Under the pieces are notes generated by a model. The model was not told where the DNA came from. It made no database searches and saw only the letters and a program-made list of their open reading frames with translations. A stretch of 64,000 bases of DNA from CBFHTC01 sp965658815 (lineage in GTDB: Bacteria; Pseudomonadota; Alphaproteobacteria; Rickettsiales; Rickettsiaceae), in the NCBI GenBank assembly GCA_965658815.1, contig CBFHTC010000001.1, positions 1 through 64,000 of the forward strand, in the 5' to 3' direction. A program made the position numbers and the translations under genes. Shown here piece by piece: positions 16,812-27,030 of the stretch. How positions within the stretch are numbered: the stretch's first letter is position 1; each line of letters starts with the position of its first letter.

Positions 16812-17402
16812 ATGTCATTTAATCAAATCACTCTCATAGGAAGAGTTGGACAAGACCCGAAATTCTTTAATACTAAATCAGGATCAAGATTAGCAACACT
16901 AAGTATAGCGACTACAGATGTAAGAAGAAATATAGCTACTCAAGAGTTAATTAAAGAAACTCAATGGCACAAAATTGTCATACTAAATAGTAAAATCATT
17001 CCTATTGTGGAAAAAATGGTCAATAAAGGATCACAAATATTTATTTGCGGAAAATTACAATATCAAAAATACTTAGATCAAGTAAAAAACGAAACCAAGA
17101 CATCAACAGAAATTACTATCAAAGAATCTGGACATCATTTAATAGTATTAGACGATAGACAACGTGGCCGCAATAATGACAATGATTTAACTTCTCAAGA
17201 CTTTAATTCAGTGGATGCAGCGGGACAGGCCCCAAATTATAATGCCGCGGGGCAGATCTCAAGTTATAAATCAAATATAGATGACGAATTTACTTTAGAA
17301 ACAACAAGATCTAATAACAATAAAAAGCACATCAATAATATGGATGACGAATTTATTTTAGATGAAGAAATATCAGATGAAGATGAAGATAAGAATTTTT
17401 AA
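16812..17402 (+). CDS. ssb: Single-stranded DNA-binding protein
   Basis: Coats single-stranded DNA and recruits repair and replication enzymes. The N-terminal OB fold (about 1-115) begins FNQITLIGRVGQDPKF and includes ETQWHKIV and GSQIFICGKLQYQKY. The linker is acidic and Asn/Asp-rich, with an imperfect repeat (DDEFTLE and DDEFILDEE). The C-terminal tip is DEDEDKNF: acidic and ending in Phe, but without the usual Pro before it. Length 196 residues. Confidence 0.96.
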   Translation: MSFNQITLIGRVGQDPKFFNTKSGSRLATLSIATTDVRRNIATQELIKETQWHKIVILNSKIIPIVEKMVNKGSQIFICGKLQYQKYLDQVKNETKTSTEITIKESGHHLIVLDDRQRGRNNDNDLTSQDFNSVDAAGQAPNYNAAGQISSYKSNIDDEFTLETTRSNNNKKHINNMDDEFILDEEISDEDEDKNF

Positions 17403-17436
17403 ATAGATTATAAACTAAAATCAAAGACTTATATTA

Positions 17437-20277
17437 TTAAAACTTTCTATTAAAAAACTTTTTTAAAGATTTAGCGGTGTGAGTATTATAATTTTTTGCT
17501 AAATTTTCAGGAGTGTCTTGGGCGACTAATTCCCCTCCTTTATCTCCAGAATCTGGCCCTATATCAAAAATAAAGTCAGCGATAGAGATAATATTTAGAT
17601 TATGCTCAATAATCACAACTGTATTATTATTTTCGACTAACATATCAAATATTTTTATAAGTTTATTAATATCATCTATATGTAAACCAGTGCTTGGCTC
17701 ATCAAAAATATACAAACTATTTTGCATATTAATATTTGATAACTCTTTTGCTAATTTTACTCTTTGCGATTCTCCACCAGATAAAGAATTAGCCGGTTGA
17801 CCTAAATGAATGTAATCCAATCCTATATCACATAATATTTGAATATAAAATCTAATTGAAGGAATATCTTTAAAAAATTCCAGAGCATCTATAGCACTCA
17901 TTTTTAATATATCAGCAATAGATTTATTTTTATATTTGATTTTTAAAGTATTGGAGTTATATCGTTGCCCCTTACATACATCGCATTCAATAAAGCTATC
18001 TTGTAAGAAATGCATATCTATCTTATGATATCCATCTCCTTTACAATACTCGCATCTTCCTCCTGTTACATTAAAAGAAAACATACTGGCGGTCATTTTA
18101 TTTTCTTTAGAAACAGGAAGTTCAACAAAAAAATCACGAATTTTAGTAAAAAGTCCTATGTATATAGCAGGATTTGATTTAGGAGTTCTGCATATTGCGC
18201 TTTGATCAATTTTTATTATACGATCTATTAAATCAAAATTAAGAGAACTTTTATATGAATGACTAAATTCACAATTTTTTGGATCAATATAATTTTTAAT
18301 AGCTGAATACAAAGTTTTATTAATTAAAGTGGACTTACCTGATCCACTAATTCCTGTAATAACATTAATAGCATTTTCATATATTTCAAGATCTATATTT
18401 TTTAGATTAAATCCTGAGGCTTGATAGAGGCCAATTTTATTTAATTTAGAAAGATTTTTCCTACCGTAAGGTCTAGCTAAAACCTTTTTTCCTGATAAAT
18501 ATTGTCCTGTAATACTTTTTTCACTATTCATAATATTTTGCAATGTTCCGGTTGCGACAACTTCACCACCTCGCTTTCCTGCATAAGGACCAATATCAAT
18601 AATATGATCAGCATGACTTAAAATATTACCATCATGCTCAACTGCTATAATAGTATTCCCCGCGTTTTTTAATTCATTTAATATATGAATGATTTTTTCT
18701 TTATCATGATCATGTAAACCAACACATGGTTCATCTAACACATAAATAATATCAGTTAATCCTGAAAACAACTGATTAGTCAACTTTAGTCTTTGTAATT
18801 CACCATTTGATAATGTATTAGTCCGACGATCTAATGATAAATAACTCATACCTAATTCTTGAATTTTGCATATTTTATATTTTATTTCATCTAAAATAGC
18901 AATATGATCCTCATGAACGATTTTTTTTATATTATCAATAAAAGAAATAGTATCCGACAAAGGCATCTCCAATACCTCTCCTATATGCTTACCGGCAATT
19001 TTAATAGTTTGAGCATTTGTATTGATTCTATAACCTTTGCAAACAGAACATTTTCCATCTATCATATATCTGTATATATCATCCTGAATATTTGTATTAT
19101 CTGTTTTTCTTAATTTTTCTTGTAAACTTAAAATCACACCTCCAAAAATACTTTTTATTTTTTTTTGTTTGATGTTATTGCCTTGATTAATATGATATGT
19201 AAACTCAATCATTTCATTACTTCCATAAAATAAAACTTTCTTTACATTGTCATCTAAATCTTTAAAAGGAACATCAAGAGAAAAATTAAAGTGTTTTGAC
19301 AAACTAACTAAAGTGTCTTTAAATGATTGAGATAAAATACTCCATGGCGACAAAGCATTTTGATTAATTGATAAAGACTTATTTGATACAATTAAAGAAG
19401 GACTAAATACTTTAGTTAAACCGCTGCCTTCACATGCTTCACATACTCCCATCTTTGTATTAAAAGAAAATAAGCTAGAAGAAATTCTATCAATAAAAAA
19501 ATCTGATTTTAAACACTTGGCCTTATAAACAATTGGAATAAATACTTCTTCTTGATGAGAATAATATTTAAAATTACTTAATAAATCTTGAGATTTATCA
19601 TAAGTGGTTTTTGAAAGTTTTAAAACAAAAAAACCAGTATTAATTGAAAAAATTTTTTCAATAATAATCTCTAAATCTTTTTCTGTAATATAACTATCGA
19701 TATTAATATAAGTTTCAAATAAATTTTCAATATCTAAAAATTGAGTATATTTCTTATTGCTTAAGATAGTACTCATATTATAATTTTTAATTTTATGACT
19801 CACTTTATCAAATACTGATAAACAAAAACTATAATTATTGGATTTTAATCTATATAATAATTCTTTGACACGATTAATTGAATAAAGAGTGATTTTTTCT
19901 TTTGTTACAGGAGAAAATACTTCTCCATAAACTGTATATAGAACTCGAAAGTATGAATAGATACCAAGCATAGTGGCTAAAGTTGAGCGCGAATTTTTTC
20001 CTATACCTTTTTGGCTAATTGAAATAACCGTACTTAAATTTTTAATTTTCTTAACTTTGATAGCTCCGTTTAGTTCCAAGAAATATTTACCAGAAGTAAT
20101 CAAAGAATTTAACAATACTTTTTGACCTTTTTGGTATAAAGTATCAAAAACTAAAGATGATTTTCCAGACCCACTTAATCCCGTCACTATATTAAAACGA
20201 TATTTATAAAATATAACATCAATATGTTTTAAGTTATGCTCATAAGCTCCTATAATGCTAATTTTATCTTTGTTCAT
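17437..20277 (-). CDS. uvrA: Excinuclease ABC subunit UvrA
   Basis: Damage-recognition ATPase of nucleotide excision repair. The start was set at MNKDKISIIGAYEHNLKHID, giving 946 residues, the normal size; the longer frame adds a hydrophobic stretch that UvrA never has. It contains two ABC modules: Walker A GLSGSGKSSL and GISGSGKSTL; signatures LSNGELQRLKL (first, Asn replacing Gly) and LSGGESQRVKL (second); Walker B IYVLDEPCVGLH and LYIFDEPSTGLH. Zinc-binding Cys pairs are present (CEACEGSG, CSVCKGYR, CEYCKGDG, CDVCKGQR). uvrB and uvrC are not in the window. Confidence 0.96.
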   Translation of the reverse strand: MNKDKISIIGAYEHNLKHIDVIFYKYRFNIVTGLSGSGKSSLVFDTLYQKGQKVLLNSLITSGKYFLELNGAIKVKKIKNLSTVISISQKGIGKNSRSTLATMLGIYSYFRVLYTVYGEVFSPVTKEKITLYSINRVKELLYRLKSNNYSFCLSVFDKVSHKIKNYNMSTILSNKKYTQFLDIENLFETYINIDSYITEKDLEIIIEKIFSINTGFFVLKLSKTTYDKSQDLLSNFKYYSHQEEVFIPIVYKAKCLKSDFFIDRISSSLFSFNTKMGVCEACEGSGLTKVFSPSLIVSNKSLSINQNALSPWSILSQSFKDTLVSLSKHFNFSLDVPFKDLDDNVKKVLFYGSNEMIEFTYHINQGNNIKQKKIKSIFGGVILSLQEKLRKTDNTNIQDDIYRYMIDGKCSVCKGYRINTNAQTIKIAGKHIGEVLEMPLSDTISFIDNIKKIVHEDHIAILDEIKYKICKIQELGMSYLSLDRRTNTLSNGELQRLKLTNQLFSGLTDIIYVLDEPCVGLHDHDKEKIIHILNELKNAGNTIIAVEHDGNILSHADHIIDIGPYAGKRGGEVVATGTLQNIMNSEKSITGQYLSGKKVLARPYGRKNLSKLNKIGLYQASGFNLKNIDLEIYENAINVITGISGSGKSTLINKTLYSAIKNYIDPKNCEFSHSYKSSLNFDLIDRIIKIDQSAICRTPKSNPAIYIGLFTKIRDFFVELPVSKENKMTASMFSFNVTGGRCEYCKGDGYHKIDMHFLQDSFIECDVCKGQRYNSNTLKIKYKNKSIADILKMSAIDALEFFKDIPSIRFYIQILCDIGLDYIHLGQPANSLSGGESQRVKLAKELSNINMQNSLYIFDEPSTGLHIDDINKLIKIFDMLVENNNTVVIIEHNLNIISIADFIFDIGPDSGDKGGELVAQDTPENLAKNYNTHTAKSLKKFFNRKF

Positions 20278-20505
20278 AAATTTTATTATTAAATTTGAGA
20301 TAATCCTACTATAAAAAATCATTAGACCAACCTGAAATCTATATTTATAAAAAAAAAAAAAAAATACTATGTTTAATAAGATAATTATCAAATTATAAAC
20401 AATCATGTTCTATTAACAACTTTGATAAGAAAATATCATAATTTATCAAAAAAAATTATTATTTTAAAATTTGTTTATATAATTTTACATAAAACAAATA
20501 TTTAT

Positions 20506-22824
20506 ATGTTAACAGAAAAAATGCTAAAGATGCTTAAGACTGATTTTAAAAAATTTCTGTTATATAATCAACATATTAATGAAAATACTATTTATTTAAA
20601 TTCAGGCTATATCTTACAAACAATTGCAATATCAGGTATATCATTTGAAACCGAAGATGATGCAACATTAGAGCAACGAAAAAAAATATTAAATAATATA
20701 TATAAAAGTCTTGCCGTATCAGATATTACAATATATATACATACAATTAGACGCAAAAATCAACTAAATATTAAAAAAATCAATACGATTCAATATAATA
20801 ATCTGATTCAAAGTTTACAACAGGAGTGGAATAACTCATATGTTGGAGTAGCCGCGTTTGAAAACAAAATATTTATTTCCATTCTGCTAAAAGTAAATAA
20901 CATTAATAGTTCTAATAAAGACTATTTTATAAAAAATTTACATAATGTGTCGTTTAATCTATTATCGTCTTTAAATAATTATAATGCAGAATTATTAAAT
21001 ACTTATAACAAGGATAATAATCTATACTCAGGTATTGTAAATTTTCTCTATATGTTAGCAAACGGAGGAGAGAAAAAAGAAATAATTTTAAATTCTCATG
21101 ATATATCCAATACTATTTCAAATAGTAATATAGAAATCTTTGATGACTATGGAGTCATAGAACATCATGGTAATACAAAGTTATTTAAAATTATCACCAA
21201 TAGTGAATATCCAAAATTTTCTGGCGCGGGTATATTAGATGGATTATTAAATATTCCAAGTGAAGCTATCATTACTCATATTTTTAAGTGTATCAATAAA
21301 AATGATGCTATTAATGATATGGATATACGAAAAAGTAGATTAAAATCGACTGCAGATAGATCTGAAACTCAAATATTTGATATTGATGATGCGATCGAAT
21401 CTTTAAATAGCAATGAGGTATCATTTGGCTATCATAGTATGGCAATTGAAGTATTTGGAAAGACAGAAAGCGATGTAAATATAGCGGTATCAAATGTAAT
21501 TAATAGATTAATCAATAGAGGTTTTAGTCATATTATTGAATCCACAAATTTAGAAGCTTTATTTTGGACTAAATTTCCGGGCAATCATCATTTAAGTGGA
21601 AGATTAAAATTAATCAATTCATTAAATTTATCAGGTATGGCTTCATTACATATGTATCCTATGGGCAATAATAAAAGAACATTTTGGGGAGATTATTTGA
21701 CAATATTTACTACAGTATCCAATACGTTATATTATTTTAATTTTCATGTCAATGATGTTGGACATACAGTGATTATAGGACCAACTGGAGCAGGAAAGAC
21801 AGTATTATTAAATTTTCTATGCGTGCAAGCGCAAAAATTTAAACCTAAAATGTTTTTCTTTGATAAAGACCATGGAGCAGAAATTTTTATTCGCTCTATT
21901 CACGGTAAATATAATGTTATTAATCCAAATGAATGTTGCGATTTTAACCCTCTACAATTAAAAGACACAACCTATAACAGAGCCTTTTTATTAGAGTGGC
22001 TGGTATCTTTAGCGCAAAGTCTAAAATATAATCCAACTTCAAAAGATATTACTTTTTTAAATCAAGCTATTGAAGGAAATTTTAAATTACTTCAACAAGA
22101 TCGTAATTTAACTAATTTAATGGGCTTTCTTGAAACTGAACAGGAAGATAACATTACATCTAAACTAAAACTATGGACTAAAAATGAATCATATGGAAAA
22201 GTTTTTGATAATGCATTAGATAAAATTGATTTTGAAAAAAACCGTATTTTCGGCTTTGAAATGCAGTACCTACTTGATAATAAAATAGTGCTTCCTTCTG
22301 TGCTATTATATCTTTTTCATCGAATTAATACTTCTTTAGATGGAGCCCCAACGATTATAGTCTTGGATGAAGCATGGGCCTTAATTAATAATGATATATT
22401 TGCACCTAAGATTCAAAACTGGTTGAAAATTTTACGAAAAAAGAATGCAATAGTTATATTTGCGACTCAAAGCGTTGAAGATGCAGTTAATAGCTCGATC
22501 AATGCAACAATTATTCAACAAACCGCTACACAAATCTTCTTTCCAAACCCCAAAGCCACATCTGCATATAAAACTGCGTTTATGTTAAGTAATAGAGAGC
22601 TGGATTTAATTTTAAATACAGCAATCAAAAGTCGATATTTCTTGATAAAGCAAGAAAATAATGCAGTAGTGGCAAAATTAGATTTAAGTAAATTACAAAA
22701 ATTTATATATATATTATCAGGAACAACAAAAAACGTTAATATACTTAATAATATTATATCAGAGATAGGAAGTGATTCTCCTCGCGATTGGTTAGAAGAA
22801 TTTTATACACAAGTTTCGTCATAG
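20506..22824 (+). CDS. virB4: Type IV secretion ATPase VirB4
   Basis: Essential energy-providing ATPase of the VirB type IV secretion channel. The N-terminal CagE/TrbE/VirB domain (about 1-400) is followed by the motor domain with Walker A GPTGAGKTVLLNFL (about 426-439), FFFDKDHGAEIFIR, CDFNPLQL, Walker B IIVLDEAWAL and the later motif IFATQSVEDA. Length 772 residues, normal. The ATG at 20506 is preferred over an upstream TTG because it gives the family N-terminus and has a TATAAT (20478-20483) 22 nt before it. virB3 is 9 kb away and in the opposite orientation, unlike the usual virB3-virB4 order. Confidence 0.95.
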   Translation: MLTEKMLKMLKTDFKKFLLYNQHINENTIYLNSGYILQTIAISGISFETEDDATLEQRKKILNNIYKSLAVSDITIYIHTIRRKNQLNIKKINTIQYNNLIQSLQQEWNNSYVGVAAFENKIFISILLKVNNINSSNKDYFIKNLHNVSFNLLSSLNNYNAELLNTYNKDNNLYSGIVNFLYMLANGGEKKEIILNSHDISNTISNSNIEIFDDYGVIEHHGNTKLFKIITNSEYPKFSGAGILDGLLNIPSEAIITHIFKCINKNDAINDMDIRKSRLKSTADRSETQIFDIDDAIESLNSNEVSFGYHSMAIEVFGKTESDVNIAVSNVINRLINRGFSHIIESTNLEALFWTKFPGNHHLSGRLKLINSLNLSGMASLHMYPMGNNKRTFWGDYLTIFTTVSNTLYYFNFHVNDVGHTVIIGPTGAGKTVLLNFLCVQAQKFKPKMFFFDKDHGAEIFIRSIHGKYNVINPNECCDFNPLQLKDTTYNRAFLLEWLVSLAQSLKYNPTSKDITFLNQAIEGNFKLLQQDRNLTNLMGFLETEQEDNITSKLKLWTKNESYGKVFDNALDKIDFEKNRIFGFEMQYLLDNKIVLPSVLLYLFHRINTSLDGAPTIIVLDEAWALINNDIFAPKIQNWLKILRKKNAIVIFATQSVEDAVNSSINATIIQQTATQIFFPNPKATSAYKTAFMLSNRELDLILNTAIKSRYFLIKQENNAVVAKLDLSKLQKFIYILSGTTKNVNILNNIISEIGSDSPRDWLEEFYTQVSS

Positions 22825-22888
22825 AAAAAGTTCAAGATAAGATTATAGTAATATAAAAAACCATAAATTGTCTGATAATTTAATTATA

Positions 22889-22962
22889 TGGAGGCTCAAG
22901 CCGGAATTGAACCGACGTAAAAGGATTTGCAGTCCTTCACATAACCACTCTGCCATTAAGCC
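22889..22962 (-). tRNA. tRNA-Cys (GCA)
   Basis: 74-nt cloverleaf with encoded CCA. The acceptor pairs GGCTTAA with TTGAGCC, discriminator T as in tRNA-Cys. The anticodon is GCA within GACTGCAAATCC. Confidence 0.95.
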
Positions 22963-22968
22963 AATTAC

Positions 22969-22997
22969 ATTATAATAAATAATTAGTATTTTATCAA
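22969..22997 (-). promoter_or_regulatory. tRNA-Cys promoter
   Basis: Minus strand TTGATA (22992-22997), 17-nt spacer, TATAAT (22969-22974), 6 nt before the tRNA 5' end. Confidence 0.7.
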
Positions 22998-23013
22998 GAG
23001 TATTCTGAAAATT

Positions 23014-23433
23014 TTATCGTCTATTAAAGGTGGTGCTTTTACGCGCTTTTAATTGACCAGGTTTTTTAGATTCAACTTTTCTAGCATCAGTAGTCAATAG
23101 GCCATAAAATCTTAATGTCTCTCTAAAGTTATTATCTATTTTTGATAATGCCTTTGCGATTGACAATGATACAGCGTCAGCTTGGCCATTTAACCCTCCT
23201 CCATTAACCCTACAGATAATATCGTATTGACTTTCTATTTTAAGTAAAACCAATGGTTTTAAAATTTTATCTATTTCCATCTGAACAGATTTAAAGTAAT
23301 CATTGAGTGCAACATTTTTTGAATTAACACGAATAAATATTGATCCTTTACCTTTAGTGACCCAAGCCGCAGCTACAGAAGCTTTTCTAGTCCCTCTTCC
23401 AAAGAATTGTTCCTTTTGAAATTGTAATGCCAT
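23014..23433 (-). CDS. rpsI: 30S ribosomal protein S9
   Basis: Small-subunit protein whose C-terminal tail reaches the P-site tRNA. The 139-residue protein has the S9 pattern GRGTRKASVAAAWV, RVNGGGLNGQADAVSLSIAKAL and the basic tail KKPGQLKARKSTTFNRR. Residue 1 is at 23433. rplM (L13), normally cotranscribed just upstream, is absent from this place; rpsI has its own promoter. Confidence 0.96.
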   Translation of the reverse strand: MALQFQKEQFFGRGTRKASVAAAWVTKGKGSIFIRVNSKNVALNDYFKSVQMEIDKILKPLVLLKIESQYDIICRVNGGGLNGQADAVSLSIAKALSKIDNNFRETLRFYGLLTTDARKVESKKPGQLKARKSTTFNRR

Positions 23434-23456
23434 TTATTAATTAATAATTTTTTTAG

Positions 23457-23485
23457 ATTGTAATACATATCTCAAATCATTTCAA
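23457..23485 (-). promoter_or_regulatory. rpsI promoter
   Basis: Minus strand TTGAAA (23480-23485), 17-nt spacer, TACAAT (23457-23462), ending 23 nt before the ATG. Confidence 0.7.
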
Positions 23486-23515
23486 TAGATTTTAAAAAAT
23501 TTTTTTATTTTTCAG

Positions 23516-23544
23516 TTGAAAAGTATTTTTTTTCATATGATAAT
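23516..23544 (+). promoter_or_regulatory. Promoter of first APC permease
   Basis: TTGAAA (23516-23521), 17-nt spacer, GATAAT (23539-23544), ending 24 nt before ATG 23569. Confidence 0.6.
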
Positions 23545-23568
23545 AATATTATTGTTACTATTAATAAA

Positions 23569-24870
23569 ATGTCAATATTTAAAAAAAAAAAATCAAGCCA
23601 CCTTAAAAAGGCTTTAACATTTAAGGATTTATTTATCTTATGTTTAGCCGCTTGTATCGGCGGCGGAATCATGACTCAAGTAGGAGAAGAAATTCATCAA
23701 TATACAGGAGCTGGCATTGTGATATCATATCTGTTAGCGGGTATTGGATGTATGTTAGTAGCCCTTCCTTATTGTGAACTAGCATCAATGATACCTTGCT
23801 CGGGCGGATTATACTCATATGGATATTATTCCTTTGGAAGATTTTTTGCCTGGATAATGTTAAGCTTTGTTATCGGAGAGTTAATCACATCATGCGCCGC
23901 TGTCTCGATCAGTTGTGCCGAGTATACAAAAGAGTTATTACCCAATAGCATTACAAATCAATACTTTCAAAGTATATTTATAATATTTATTATTATATTA
24001 TGCACAAGAGTATTATCTCAAACTATTAATCAATATAAAAATATCAATACTATTTTAGTGTTATCAAAATTTATAGTCTTAATATTATTTCTTATATTTT
24101 CAATCTCTGATATATCTTATGAAAATATTATGTTACACGAAGAGCATAAATGGAATGGAGTATTTAAATCCGTATCAATCTTATATTTCTCTTTTACAGG
24201 ATTTACATCTGTCGCGACGGCATCTCAAGAAGCTAAAAATGCCTCAAGAGATTTACCTCTCGCAATACTTGGATCTATTGCAATATCAACTGTGATTTAT
24301 ATGCTCATATCCTTTGTAATAGCAACATCACTTCATTATTCAGTATTAACATCAAACGCATCTTTAGCATTTTCATTAAATTTTAGAGGTTATCATATTA
24401 TTGCATTTATTGTCGCAATTGGATCTGTATTAAGTATGATATCCGTTATATTTGCCTGTTTATATGCTAGTTCTCGAATTATTTTTATAGTCGCGTCCGA
24501 TAAACTTTTACCAGAATATTTCATAAAACTAAACTCAAATAACGTTCCTGAAAGAGCTTTGTGGTTTAGCGCTATATTAGTTATGTTATCACAATTGTTT
24601 TCGTTTAATCAACTGATTGAGATTTCCTCTTTATGCGCTATCTTTACATACTTATTTGGATGTCTCTTAGCAATGTACTTTAGAATTTATTATGCTGAGG
24701 AACCAAGGCCTTTTAAAGCGCCATTTTTATTTTCTTTATCTTGTTTAGCAATATTTTACTTATTATACTTTTTTGCTATAAATGCAGTTTTATCTGAAAA
24801 TATCTTTGTTTTTTACCAGTATATTTTTGCTTTTTTGCTGATATATTTAATTATACTATTGTATAAGTAA
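23569..24870 (+). CDS. APC-family amino-acid permease (copy 1)
   Basis: Secondary transporter of the amino acid-polyamine-organocation superfamily. The 433-residue protein has about 12 hydrophobic segments. The unwound first helix carries the substrate-binding Gly stretch (AACIGGGIMTQVG, about 32-44). Other APC features are ALPYCELASMIPCSGGLYSY, SQEAKNASRDLPLA and FACLYASSRIIF. The exact substrate cannot be told; cationic or neutral amino acids are possible. It is followed after 36 nt by a clear paralogue. Confidence 0.9.
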   Translation: MSIFKKKKSSHLKKALTFKDLFILCLAACIGGGIMTQVGEEIHQYTGAGIVISYLLAGIGCMLVALPYCELASMIPCSGGLYSYGYYSFGRFFAWIMLSFVIGELITSCAAVSISCAEYTKELLPNSITNQYFQSIFIIFIIILCTRVLSQTINQYKNINTILVLSKFIVLILFLIFSISDISYENIMLHEEHKWNGVFKSVSILYFSFTGFTSVATASQEAKNASRDLPLAILGSIAISTVIYMLISFVIATSLHYSVLTSNASLAFSLNFRGYHIIAFIVAIGSVLSMISVIFACLYASSRIIFIVASDKLLPEYFIKLNSNNVPERALWFSAILVMLSQLFSFNQLIEISSLCAIFTYLFGCLLAMYFRIYYAEEPRPFKAPFLFSLSCLAIFYLLYFFAINAVLSENIFVFYQYIFAFLLIYLIILLYK

Positions 24871-24906
24871 GTTTTTTCTATTATAATACTTTTAAAAATT
24901 ATATTA

Positions 24907-26238
24907 GTGATTAAAAGCATCAATATAAAAAAAGCGAACTTAAAAAAAACACTTGAATTAAAACACCTGATTATGTTGGGTCTCGCAGGATGTATCGGAG
25001 GAGGAATTATGACTCAAGTGGGAGATGTAATTGCTAAATATACAGGAATTGGAATTTTTATATCTTATTTATTAGCAGGTCTTGGTTGTATACTAGTAGC
25101 TTTGCCTTACTGCGAATTGGCCGCTATGATACCTTGTTCTGGAGGTATTTATTCTTATAGTTACATAGCATTTGGCCGCTTCTTTAGTTGGATAATGTTT
25201 GTATGTATATTAGGGCAATTATCGTTTTCGTCATCTATTGTATCAATTGGCTTCTCTGCTTATTTAGAAGAATTACTACGCTCGATCAATATGCCCTATA
25301 TTCCAGACGTAATAAAGTATAACTCAGTCTCTGGGGGAATTATTAATTTACCATCACTGATTGTAATACTCTTCTCGGCTAACTTAGTTTCTAAAGGAAT
25401 GAATACAAATAAAATAATCAATAATAGCTTAGTTGCAATTAAATTTATTGTTATAATTACATTTATCATTTTTGCTATGTTCCATATCAACTCAGATAAT
25501 ATGGTATTAGTACCAGAAAAAAAATGGAATGGAGTATTAACAGGAGTTGCGCTAGTATATTTTGGATTTACCGGTTTTACTTCATTGGCAAATACCTCTC
25601 AAGAAGCTAAAAATCCATCTAGAGATATCAGTATAGCAATTATTATATCAATCGTGATCACTACTATAGTCTATATGTTAATCTCTTTTACTTTGGCCGC
25701 CTCTACTCATTACTCTTTATTGATAGATAATAAATCATCTTTATCATACGCAATTAGAATAAAAGGCTATATTTTATTATCCATCTTCATTTCTATAGGT
25801 GCGGCGATGAGTATGCTGTCTGTCGTTTTTGCTTGTTTATACGCTAGTTCTCGTGTTATATTTGTTTTAGCAGAAGATAAATTGCTTCCTGAATTTTTAA
25901 CTAAGATAAATCAAAATGAAGTTCCCTCAAATGCAATATGGTTTTCTGCGATTATTTCTATTATTGTTAGTCAAGTGCTACCGATAGATAGAATGTATGA
26001 AATCGCTTCTTTATCAGCAATTACAGATTATATCATAGCATGTATTCTTGTATTATATTTTCGAGTCTATTATGCAAAACAAGAAAGGCCTTTTAAAGCT
26101 CCTATGATATGGGTTTTATCTATTATCACCATGATATATCTTGGTTACTTTTTTGCCTACACTTGTCTTACATCCGATGCCGGTTTCTCATTTGCTATAT
26201 ACCTATTAATTATGTCTGTAATCTATTTAATACTATGA
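24907..26238 (+). CDS. APC-family amino-acid permease (copy 2)
   Basis: Tandem paralogue of the preceding permease: 443 residues, about 12 membrane segments, with the same signature blocks (GCIGGGIMTQVG, ALPYCELAAMIPCSGGIYSY, SQEAKNPSRDISIA, FACLYASSRVIF). The main differences are in the loop after helix 4, with an insertion around PYIPDVIKYNSVSGG, so substrate choice may differ. It starts with GTG at 24907. Its stop overlaps the start of the next permease gene (ATGA), implying coupled translation. Confidence 0.88.
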   Translation: MIKSINIKKANLKKTLELKHLIMLGLAGCIGGGIMTQVGDVIAKYTGIGIFISYLLAGLGCILVALPYCELAAMIPCSGGIYSYSYIAFGRFFSWIMFVCILGQLSFSSSIVSIGFSAYLEELLRSINMPYIPDVIKYNSVSGGIINLPSLIVILFSANLVSKGMNTNKIINNSLVAIKFIVIITFIIFAMFHINSDNMVLVPEKKWNGVLTGVALVYFGFTGFTSLANTSQEAKNPSRDISIAIIISIVITTIVYMLISFTLAASTHYSLLIDNKSSLSYAIRIKGYILLSIFISIGAAMSMLSVVFACLYASSRVIFVLAEDKLLPEFLTKINQNEVPSNAIWFSAIISIIVSQVLPIDRMYEIASLSAITDYIIACILVLYFRVYYAKQERPFKAPMIWVLSIITMIYLGYFFAYTCLTSDAGFSFAIYLLIMSVIYLIL

Positions 26239-26969
26239 TCATAGATATAGTTTTCTTTTTCCTACTATCTTTTGGAATATCATTTTCTAGTTGTATGTTA
26301 TTATGGTTAAATATGTCATTTTTTATAGATGGTATGATTCACTCTCTACTATTAGCCTCTGTATTATACTCCGCATTTTGTATTGACTCATTTCTAGCAA
26401 TATTCTTAGTAATGACTTTGTATATTACAATACTTACACTTCTTGGAAAAGCTAATAATACAAATTTAATTATTTCATCTCAAACTTTAACAATTATCGC
26501 TTTAGTATTAAAAGATGATATCAATTTTTCTAGAATTTTATTTGGAACACATATCTCATTCACATATTTTCATATTGCACTGCTAACAATTATAAGTTTA
26601 TTTATTATGCTACAAAGAAAAAGTTTTGCGCAATATGTTTTATTAGGAAATGTGCAAATTGATCAAATTAAATCTTATCAATTGATATCAGTTGAAAATC
26701 AAGTTATTGTAATTAGCTCATTGTTATTACCTATTTTACTTCCAATGGGTAATGCAGGTACTATCAGTTTATTTATATTTCCAGCAATTTTATCTTACGA
26801 GATATCAAATAACATTTATCAAATGCTAATATCTTCAATATTATTGATATTTCCAATACTATTATATTATCAAACTTTATCAAAATATAAATTTGTCATT
26901 TGGTTAATTCTTTTTATATCTTATATTCTTATCAAATTAGTAAAAAAATTACTATTTTATATAAAATAA
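26235..26969 (+). CDS. ABC-3 (ZnuB-like) metal transporter permease
   Basis: A 244-residue membrane protein with about seven hydrophobic segments, resembling the permease of zinc/manganese ABC importers. The cue is DGMIHSLLLASVLYS (about 30-44), equivalent to the conserved region in ZnuB where an Ala-His pair precedes a Leu/Gly-rich helix, followed by GNVQIDQIKSYQLIS and the late ILLPMGNAGTISLFIFPAI block. I chose ATG 26235, which overlaps the permease stop. Partner ATPase and binding protein are not in the window. Confidence 0.6.
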   Translation: MIIDIVFFFLLSFGISFSSCMLLWLNMSFFIDGMIHSLLLASVLYSAFCIDSFLAIFLVMTLYITILTLLGKANNTNLIISSQTLTIIALVLKDDINFSRILFGTHISFTYFHIALLTIISLFIMLQRKSFAQYVLLGNVQIDQIKSYQLISVENQVIVISSLLLPILLPMGNAGTISLFIFPAILSYEISNNIYQMLISSILLIFPILLYYQTLSKYKFVIWLILFISYILIKLVKKLLFYIK

Positions 26970-27030
26970 TACAAAATACAGAATATATAATTTATATTTT
27001 TATGATACAATATACCAATAACAATTTTAT

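Noticed and set aside
17437..20406. UvrA with an N-terminal membrane anchor
   Set aside because: The hydrophobic stretch comes only from extending into the AT-rich upstream region; the family start is at 20277.
20422..20505. VirB4 starting at an upstream TTG
   Set aside because: A TATAAT box lies inside this stretch 22 nt before ATG 20506, so it is more likely promoter than coding.
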